A DNA stretch of 64,000 bases, taken from assembly GCA_020636435.1 (NCBI GenBank), contig JACJXX010000002.1:1798001-1862000 (forward strand), read 5' to 3'. Both the position numbers and the translations under genes were made by a program. This document shows, piece after piece, positions 1-7,113 of the stretch (its first letter is position 1; the number at the start of each line of letters is the position of its first letter). Under the pieces are notes generated by a model. That model had not been told where the DNA came from, did not search any database, and saw nothing but the letters and a program-made list of their open reading frames with translations. The stretch comes from Lewinellaceae bacterium. GTDB lineage: Bacteria; Bacteroidota; Bacteroidia; Chitinophagales; Saprospiraceae.

Positions 1-1
1 C

Positions 2-1183
2 ATCGTTGCCTTCCAAAACACCTCGGAAAATGCAGAGCGCGTTTCCTGGTCTTTCCCGGGCGGAACGCCTTCCTCGTCAGAGGAACCAAATCCCACGGTT
101 ACTTATGAAACGCCCGGGCTTTTCTCCGCAACGCTGGTGGCCATCAATGCCGCCGGCTCGGGCGCCCTTACCCTTCAGAACGTTATCCTGGTGGGCGGCC
201 CGCCGCAGGGTGGCTTTGATTATGCCGCCGATGAAGCCACCGTTGTTTTTACCAATACCACTGAAAATGCCGATAGTTATGTTTGGGACTTTGGCGACGG
301 CAATACCAGCACGGCAGCCGATCCGGAGCACACTTATACCCAGGGCGGCGAGTATACCGTCATGCTTCTGTCTTCCAATGAATGCGGAACCGACACCATC
401 GAGCAAACGGTCACCCTCAGCGGAGCGGCGCCGATGCCGAACCTCTCGGCATCCATCGGCAACGGCTGCGCGCCCCTGTCTGTCAGCTTCGACGGCGGCG
501 TCCAGGAAACGGTTGCCAGCTGGCAGTGGTCCTTCCCCGGCGGTGTGCCGGACAGTTCTACCGAACCCAACCCTACGGTGGTGTACGAACAGCCGGGCGT
601 GTACGATGTAAGCCTCACGGTGGGCAATGCCTTTGGGGAGAACAGCCAGGAAGAGATTGGCTTGATCGCCGTCATCGATGTGCCGCAGGCTTCCTTTACC
701 TACGATATTCAGGAGCTGGTTCTTTTATTGACGAATGCCTCTGCGGGCGAAGGATTGTCTTACAGTTGGGATTTTGGCGATGGAACCGGCAGCGATGAAG
801 CCAACCCGGAGCATGCTTACGCCGAAGCGGGAGAATACAAGGTGGCGCTCACGGTAACGAATGCCTGCGGGGAATCCGTTTCGGAAACCACAGTCACAGC
901 GGTCGTTTCCGGCGTGGCGGATGAATCCTGGCTGGAAGAACTGAGCCTCTTTCCAAACCCCAATAGCGGGTCCTTTACAGTTAGGCTACAAGGGCAGCCG
1001 GCTGATCAGTTGCACTTGAACCTGCTGAACGTGGTGGGGCAGCGTATCTTCAGGTTGGAAGACAGCTTCCGTGCCGGCTACTGGCAGCGAATGCTGGAGT
1101 TGGAGCATTTGCCGGCGGGAGTTTATGTGCTGGAGGTTCTGGCGGGAGAACGGCGGGCGTACCGGCGGGTGGTGGTGGAATAA
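2..1183 (+). CDS. PKD-repeat secreted protein with T9SS C-terminal sorting domain (5' end outside window)
   Basis: The reading frame is already open at the left edge, so the N-terminus and any signal peptide lie outside the window. At least four PKD-type units are visible. Two carry the classic core WDFGDG (near nt 290 and nt 770) and two the variant W-S-FPGG (near nt 50 and nt 525). The last 80 or so residues form a T9SS type A sorting domain: LFPNPNSGSF, then a NVVGQRIF strand, then AGVYVLEV and a basic RRVVVE end. In this family the domain directs export across the outer membrane and is cleaved or anchored at the surface. PKD units usually act as spacer or adhesion modules. Substrate or partner cannot be inferred. 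The next gene is convergent. Confidence 0.9.
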   Translation: MVAFQNTSENAERVSWSFPGGTPSSSEEPNPTVTYETPGLFSATLVAINAAGSGALTLQNVILVGGPPQGGFDYAADEATVVFTNTTENADSYVWDFGDGNTSTAADPEHTYTQGGEYTVMLLSSNECGTDTIEQTVTLSGAAPMPNLSASIGNGCAPLSVSFDGGVQETVASWQWSFPGGVPDSSTEPNPTVVYEQPGVYDVSLTVGNAFGENSQEEIGLIAVIDVPQASFTYDIQELVLLLTNASAGEGLSYSWDFGDGTGSDEANPEHAYAEAGEYKVALTVTNACGESVSETTVTAVVSGVADESWLEELSLFPNPNSGSFTVRLQGQPADQLHLNLLNVVGQRIFRLEDSFRAGYWQRMLELEHLPAGVYVLEVLAGERRAYRRVVVE

Positions 1184-1441
1184 CTGGAAGTGGGAAGTGG
1201 GAAGTCGGAAGTCGGAAGTGGGAAGTGGGAAGTGGGAAGGCGGAAGTTGGAAGCGACCGAAGGAAGTCCCGTACCGAGGAAGGAGGTCGGGATCGGAAGT
1301 CGGAAGCTTGCCCGTCTTCGCCCCGTACTTCAAAGAAGTCGGGGCGAAGACGGGCCGGAAGGGAACTCCAAATTGGCGTCAAACACCCTTTTACCGGCTC
1401 CTGGCTTTAACGATCGTGTAAATGTCCAGTAGTATGGCGAA
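1184..1441. repeat. GGAAGT-rich array (MITE fragment) plus long hairpin between convergent genes
   Basis: Directly after the stop codon comes a run of GGAAGTG/GGAAGTC heptamers (about 1186-1245). It is followed by GGAAGCGACCGAAG...CCGTACCGAGG (1249-1281), which matches the interior of the element at 19551-19775. The terminal inverted repeats seen in full copies are absent, so this looks like a fragment. A perfect 15-bp inverted repeat follows, CCCGTCTTCGCCCCG (1311-1325) against 1340-1354, with a 14-nt loop. It lacks a U-tract but sits where a bidirectional terminator between the two convergent genes would be expected. Confidence 0.6.
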
Positions 1442-4400
1442 CTATCTCTTAACCACCTTCACCACCAGGCTTTCAGCGCCATAGCGGATTTTAAACAGCA
1501 ACAACCCAACGGGGTATTTCGACAAATCGAAATAGATTTTCTCCGGCCCGAGCTCGGGGTAGGAACTGCTCGACAATACCTTTCCCAGGTTGTTGTAAAC
1601 CTCAACCGTTACCGGGCCCTCCACATTTCTGGCCTGCAGCCAGACGGCAGCGCTGGCCGGGTTCGGGAACAGGCTTACGCCCCATTCCTGGCCTTCATCC
1701 AGCAAGTTTGGGGCGATATTGGAAAGACCCCCTCCCGGCCGGCTCATGCCGCCGCAAAAAGGCGGTTCGGAATAAGTGCTCGGAGATATAGATGGTTCAG
1801 CGCATTCGTCGGTCTGCACTTCCCAGGCCAGATACCCGCCATCCGAGTAAATATCGAAAGTATGAATGCCAGGCTCGAACAGCTCCGGAGGTTCGCCGAT
1901 ATAATAGGCTTCTGCATTAAGCGAATTCTTTGGGCCCAGAGGGATGTATATGGGAATCGACAGCACATTCTCGTACTCAAAGCGCACCAGGGTGTTGATA
2001 TAGGGGTCTCCTGGAATGCTGGCCTCATCCACGCAGATACTCGTTGCCTCTATCCGGTCTTCACAGCCCACAATGGGAGTGACATATAACTTGCCCGCCA
2101 CCGGAACCACCGAATAGTTGGCATAATCCCCATAGGGGTCCAAAAGAGACGGAATGACATCGTAAACGCCCGCCACCGGAGGATCGTCGGCGGGCAGGTA
2201 ATCCACATCCAATATGGCATAGCTTATGGAACTGGCAGCAGGCACCGGATCTTCGCACACCAGGCCGGCAACCGTAGCGGTGAAACCTGTCGGCAAGGGG
2301 TCGCCTTCTGAGATAAACAGCGTATCGGCCGCGATGGTCAACGGAGCGGGGTTCACCGTGAGCGTGCCCGGGTCATAAAACACGTCGAAATTGGGAGTCT
2401 CCGGCTCCGGGCTGACCGTTATCTCAGTGGCCGGCGTGCAGCCGTCTGCGGGGCTGAACTGGAAAGTGCCGAAAACGTCCTGGGCTGTTTGCCCGTACGG
2501 AAACTGATCGGAGGGTTCATAGGCGATGCTGGGTTCCAGCGGCCCCTCCTGCCCGTACTCAACCGTGGTATTGCCAATATAAACAACCCAGGGCGCCGGT
2601 TCAATAACCAGGGGCGCCGGCTCGTAACTGATCAGCAAATTGTCGTTGATGAAGCCGCCTGGAATGATGTACTGGGTGCCGGCATCCAGGCCCGTGATCA
2701 CGTTGACCGGCTTGATGTCAATAGGATTGGCCCCAGCGGCGTCCGTCGTATTCAGAATGACAATCGACTGATCAAAGGCCGCGAAGACCGGGTCAAACTC
2801 GCCGTTGCTGTTGGCCAGCGGGGTGTTGTTCAGCAGGTCAAAAGGGACGCCGTTTACCAGGGCGATGCCGTTCACCAGAGCAATGCCATTGACCAGAGCG
2901 ATGCCGTTGACCAGGGCGATGCCGTTGACCAGGGCAATGCCGTTGACTAAAGCAATGCCGTTCACCAGGGCAATACCGTTCACCAGAGCGATGCCATTCG
3001 TTATAGCCGATAAATCTCCATTCTGGATGCCTGGAACGGTAAACAGGTCGGCGCCAATTTCCACCACCTTCTCCGTGCCGGTGCCGTTGACCAGGGCAAT
3101 GCCGTTTTGCTGGGCGGTATTGGCCGCGTCCAGGCTGCTTTGAGATACGTAAAAGGTTTTGTTGACCAGGGAGATGCCGTTGGCGATGCCATCGTCGCTT
3201 CCGTCGATGTAAGGCTCCCCGTTGACCAGGGCAATGCCGTTGACCAAAGCGATGCCGTTGACCAGGGCGATGCCGTTGGACAGGGCCAGGGCGTTCTCAT
3301 GCTGCGCGGCTATGGCATCGGCCACGGCCTGGTCTACCACCACTCCTTCTTCCCCGTCTTCTCCAAATATATATTCGAACGCAATTTCCGGAATGGGATC
3401 CCCGTAGAGGATGGGGCCCGGCGAAACCGGCCGAATGGTCACCGGCATGGGGTCGACGACCAGGGCGCCGGGCTGCAGGAAAAAGCGGTACAATTCATAC
3501 AGAGAAGGATCTATTTCCGCCGTGTCCGCTGCTACGGCATAGATGCCAACGTTGCTGGAAGCAGTGGCGGCAGTGCTGAAGCTTATCGCGCTGGCCAGCA
3601 AGTCGAGCTCGGCCGGAGAGAGCGATGCCTCGCTACCGGGTATGCTGGCGGTAAAGCTAAATTCCGGCAGGGGTTCGCCATATCTTTTGCTGGATGGATT
3701 CACTTCGACGATCACATCGGTAAGGGTGGGGTCAAAAAAGGTGAGCGATTCCGACGTTCCCCCGTCCGTGCCGTTGGTCAGAGGGCCGGGGGGCGTAAAC
3801 AGGTAAATCGGCGGGTTGCCGACAAAAGGCGGAATCTGCACCGTTGCCGTGTTCTCGTCCACAATATTGGTTTCCAGCTCTTCTCCGTCGAAGAATACCA
3901 CGGTGTTCTCCACCAGGAACTGCCCTTCCAGGATGAGGGTAAATTCAATGTCGCCTGGCTGATAGGACTCCGTGTCCAGGTTGTCCAGGTTGAGGCTGAG
4001 GAGGATAGGGCGCGGGTTGGCAATGGCGTTCATGGCGCCGTAGGCCGAGATGAACCCATACCCGGAAGTGTAATCGAACCCGGGGCCTTCCATATCAATT
4101 GCCGTGGTTCTCAACAAATCCCGGATATCGATAGGCGGGTTGATGCCAAAGGCGCTTTGGGCATTTACCAGCAGAGCAGCCACGCCGGCGGCATGGGGAG
4201 CGGCGGCGGAAGTGCCGAAGAAATTGGGAATATTGTCCCCTTCGCTGTCCGGGGAGCCAAAACCTACGGACGTATTTACCCCGTTGGGCGCCATGAAGTC
4301 GGGCTTTTCGCGGAGGGTGCCGTCCACCGGCGTACCACCGACAGAGGAGAAGTTTTCACGAACCAGCGTACCGCCGAAGGCCGGCGTATTGCTGTACCTC

Positions 4401-6442
4401 ACAGCCCCTACAGCCATGGCGCCGGCGCCATTGGCGTGGCCGACAAGGGTCGAATTGTCTACTGTTGTGCCAAGGGGAGGGCTGGTGATAAACGTGCCGC
4501 TACTTCCCGCCCGGAACACGACATATTTGAATTTCGGCAGTGGCCCGGCGCCGTCTGCCAATTCGATCATGATATTGGTAGTCGTCGGGTTGACTACCGT
4601 AAACGGCATCACTTCTATAGGGTCTCCGCCCGGCCTGCCCAGCGCAGCATTTCCGTTGTTGTCGCGGTTGAAGCCATACAGAATGTTGCCGTTGTTTTCG
4701 GCCAGATAGATGTCGAGGTCGAAGGCGGCGCCCTGGGGCGCGCCCAGGGAATAGAAATCGTCTTCCCACTGCAAAACGACAACATACTGGCCGGCGCCCA
4801 ACTGGACCGGCTGCAGGAAGCTCCCCCCTCCAAAATCGTGCCTGGCCTGGTTCGGGGCCGGAGCGGGCGTGAAATCAGCGGAGAACGACCGGGCGCCAAA
4901 GTTGCCGGCTGCGCTGAAATAGGCGGCGCCGTCGGCTACTACCTCATCGATGGCCATCGCCACCAGCCCATCCTTGAAAAAGGGTTCAGAAATATACTGC
5001 ACGTCATCGACGATGACATCGCATTGGTATTCTTCGCGCAGCCGGCGGATGTCGAAAGCCAGGTTGCCCTCGCTGATGAAGCCAGTCTGGAAAAACAACT
5101 GGGCTTCCGGCGCCACGTCGTGAACGATCTGCAACATGGCGCGGCCCTCGTCGGAAGCCAGGCCAAAGGGATACTCCTGCACGAGAACCACAGGGTTGCC
5201 TGGCCCCGGCAAATCGCCGTTGTTGATGTCATTGTCCCTTGCCGAAGGGTTGGTGGCGTAACTATCCGAAATGACGCCGACTTTAACGCCGCCGCCATCC
5301 AGGTTCCATCCCAGGCGGGCCAGGGAGGAGCCCTGGGCGAGATCGCCCTGGCTGGAGATCAACCCCGCGTTGGTCAGAGGAGGATAAACAGGGCGGGCAA
5401 AATTCAGGATGTTCGCCTGCTGGTTGAGGTCCATAAGGCCGCTGACCGGAAAAAACACCGTGATCAGGAGTTGGTCATCAACGGCGCCGATGCGGTCGTC
5501 GATAAAGTCGGCAGGCGTGATGCCATAAGTGGCCAGAAAAGCAACCACGGCATCGTATTGCCCATCGAGCACGACGATCTCGATGAGTACCTCATTGTTG
5601 CCGTTGATGTTATAAATGGCGTCGGAAGGAGGAGGCCCGTTGGGGTCATAAAACTGGGAGAGGGCCGATAATTCCGACCCGATCGGCACATCCACCTTGG
5701 TGGTTGGGTTATAACCGGGCAGGATGTCGCAATTTACCAGCACACAGGCACAAATTCCATCCACCGCAACACAATCTTCCGCACCTGGCAAATTGGAGGC
5801 ATTGCCCTCGGAGCAATAGGCTACCTGCGGGCTCCAGCTTCCGCCATTGAGAATACTTCCATCCTGTGTTTTCACGCTTCCCTGCCCTTGCAAACTGCCC
5901 GTATTGATAAAATCTCCCTTGATTTGGTCGACACAGGCGTTGTCCAGCACTGTAGTGCCGCCATTGATAAAGTAGGTCTTGGCCTGAACCAGAGCATCCG
6001 ACAGTTCAATAGTTGCACCACTGTTTAAAATGCCTTTGCCGGCCCAAAAAGACCCGCTGTTGATGGTAAGCCTGCCGTTGCCCGCCATAGTCAATTTGCT
6101 GTAAACAGTCAACGCGGCCCCTTGCGAAACGGCGATCAAACCATTGTCGCGGAGCCTGATCGAACTCCGGCTGGAATAGTAGATATCGTGCCGGACAAAA
6201 ACGGACACATCCTCCACCGTTCTATCCGGATAGGGATCGCGCTGGCAGCCTGGCCCGGAACAGATCCAGGCATTAGGGTTTTCCCAATCGTTGCTTAAAC
6301 CGGTCGTTTCATAGGTCGTTTGCCCTGCAAGGTTTGAGCTGCACAGAAGAATGCAAAACACTGCACAGAAGAAAGCCAAAAGGGGTTTCCTCAAGGCTCC
6401 GTTTTGAAGGCAAATCACATTTTTTTGGCTCAGGCCGTTCAT
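1442..6442 (-). CDS. Large S8-fold serine peptidase with MBG domains, NGIALV hexapeptide repeats and T9SS domain
   Basis: Protein of 1666 residues. A hydrophobic signal segment lies at about residues 18-40, ending near SSNLAGQ. The subtilase-like domain spans about 380-790: Asp393 in GVISDS, a DEGRAM segment (Glu432) where subtilases carry HGT, an AAGN oxyanion segment, and Ser745 in FGTSAAAPHAAG. MBG-type domains follow (YGEPLPEFSF and later copies). Within them are NGIALV hexapeptides in blocks of three, one and eight (nt 2852-3000 and 3095-3290). The protein ends in a T9SS sorting domain (LFPNPASAAVW...). It is probably exported to the cell surface. Replacement of the catalytic His region by Asp-Glu suggests either a Ser-Glu-Asp arrangement, as in sedolisins, or loss of activity. 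It is convergent with the PKD gene. Confidence 0.88.
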   Translation of the reverse strand: MNGLSQKNVICLQNGALRKPLLAFFCAVFCILLCSSNLAGQTTYETTGLSNDWENPNAWICSGPGCQRDPYPDRTVEDVSVFVRHDIYYSSRSSIRLRDNGLIAVSQGAALTVYSKLTMAGNGRLTINSGSFWAGKGILNSGATIELSDALVQAKTYFINGGTTVLDNACVDQIKGDFINTGSLQGQGSVKTQDGSILNGGSWSPQVAYCSEGNASNLPGAEDCVAVDGICACVLVNCDILPGYNPTTKVDVPIGSELSALSQFYDPNGPPPSDAIYNINGNNEVLIEIVVLDGQYDAVVAFLATYGITPADFIDDRIGAVDDQLLITVFFPVSGLMDLNQQANILNFARPVYPPLTNAGLISSQGDLAQGSSLARLGWNLDGGGVKVGVISDSYATNPSARDNDINNGDLPGPGNPVVLVQEYPFGLASDEGRAMLQIVHDVAPEAQLFFQTGFISEGNLAFDIRRLREEYQCDVIVDDVQYISEPFFKDGLVAMAIDEVVADGAAYFSAAGNFGARSFSADFTPAPAPNQARHDFGGGSFLQPVQLGAGQYVVVLQWEDDFYSLGAPQGAAFDLDIYLAENNGNILYGFNRDNNGNAALGRPGGDPIEVMPFTVVNPTTTNIMIELADGAGPLPKFKYVVFRAGSSGTFITSPPLGTTVDNSTLVGHANGAGAMAVGAVRYSNTPAFGGTLVRENFSSVGGTPVDGTLREKPDFMAPNGVNTSVGFGSPDSEGDNIPNFFGTSAAAPHAAGVAALLVNAQSAFGINPPIDIRDLLRTTAIDMEGPGFDYTSGYGFISAYGAMNAIANPRPILLSLNLDNLDTESYQPGDIEFTLILEGQFLVENTVVFFDGEELETNIVDENTATVQIPPFVGNPPIYLFTPPGPLTNGTDGGTSESLTFFDPTLTDVIVEVNPSSKRYGEPLPEFSFTASIPGSEASLSPAELDLLASAISFSTAATASSNVGIYAVAADTAEIDPSLYELYRFFLQPGALVVDPMPVTIRPVSPGPILYGDPIPEIAFEYIFGEDGEEGVVVDQAVADAIAAQHENALALSNGIALVNGIALVNGIALVNGEPYIDGSDDGIANGISLVNKTFYVSQSSLDAANTAQQNGIALVNGTGTEKVVEIGADLFTVPGIQNGDLSAITNGIALVNGIALVNGIALVNGIALVNGIALVNGIALVNGIALVNGIALVNGVPFDLLNNTPLANSNGEFDPVFAAFDQSIVILNTTDAAGANPIDIKPVNVITGLDAGTQYIIPGGFINDNLLISYEPAPLVIEPAPWVVYIGNTTVEYGQEGPLEPSIAYEPSDQFPYGQTAQDVFGTFQFSPADGCTPATEITVSPEPETPNFDVFYDPGTLTVNPAPLTIAADTLFISEGDPLPTGFTATVAGLVCEDPVPAASSISYAILDVDYLPADDPPVAGVYDVIPSLLDPYGDYANYSVVPVAGKLYVTPIVGCEDRIEATSICVDEASIPGDPYINTLVRFEYENVLSIPIYIPLGPKNSLNAEAYYIGEPPELFEPGIHTFDIYSDGGYLAWEVQTDECAEPSISPSTYSEPPFCGGMSRPGGGLSNIAPNLLDEGQEWGVSLFPNPASAAVWLQARNVEGPVTVEVYNNLGKVLSSSSYPELGPEKIYFDLSKYPVGLLLFKIRYGAESLVVKVVKR

Positions 6443-7113
6443 AGAGGATTATGTTTTGTTATATAGGATTTTTAGTTTAATGCCGTCAACCTAAGGAAGC
6501 AATGCCGGCTGGCGGCCCTCGCATCAGCAATTCCCGCTTTGGGTTTCCAGAAAGGCCGCTCCGCTGTCAGCTGACAACTTTCTGTTGTCTGCTGACTTCC
6601 TACCGCAAGGTTTCCGGGAGAAGGGAGCAGACAACTCGCATGCCTACGCATGAAGCTTCGGCAGCCGGTGAAAGTGGTCAGCACCCATGTTGGCCAAAGC
6701 GGGAATTGCTGCCCTCGCATACCCTGCTTTGACGATCGCCTTTCGATTGTCCCGATGTACCTGTCAGCCTCTGGCTTTAGCAAGAATGGCTGATCCATCT
6801 CCGCTACAAGCTTCTGTAGGCAGTGGCCTTTTTAATCGTTATTTGGGATTTCATACCCGGTACATACGGGCAGGCTTCAGGCCGAAAAAGAATCAGAAAA
6901 CCTAAAGCATTAAAGAGAGGGGGGCTCTCGAATTAAGATTTTTTAGAATGCTTATTCAAAGTTACGGAACTTTCATTGTAAACCAAAGCCCGGTTTCAGA
7001 CAAAACGAGGCTGGTCCAGGCAAAATCACCGCAAACAGAATCACCGCCGTTGACCTTCATCATTTCCCGCCAGTCTTTTTTACCCTACCTTGATACCTTC
7101 ACAACTCTGAGCC
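6443..7113. other. 671-bp intergenic region with an 18-bp inverted repeat
   Basis: No convincing gene. A perfect 18-bp inverted repeat, CAGCAATTCCCGCTTTGG at 6525-6542 and its complement at 6694-6711, encloses about 150 bp containing GTCAGCTGAC and other short palindromes. Both arms are next to CCCTCGCAT. It has the form of a small palindromic element. The rest is AT-richer leader upstream of the sensor kinase gene, in which I see no promoter I would defend. Confidence 0.5.

Noticed and set aside
2852..3000. CRISPR or intergenic tandem repeat
   Set aside because: The 18-bp units are in frame and code for NGIALV inside a long ORF with silent variation.
3107..5671. 854-codon open frame on the plus strand
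   Set aside because: Antisense to the S8 protease gene, whose frame has a signal peptide, catalytic motifs and a T9SS tail. The antisense protein is His/Gly/Arg/Val-rich with no motif, a shadow of high third-position GC.
6472..6798. 108-codon frame in the HTCS leader
   Set aside because: It is coded through the 18-bp inverted repeat, with no start-site signal or recognisable composition.
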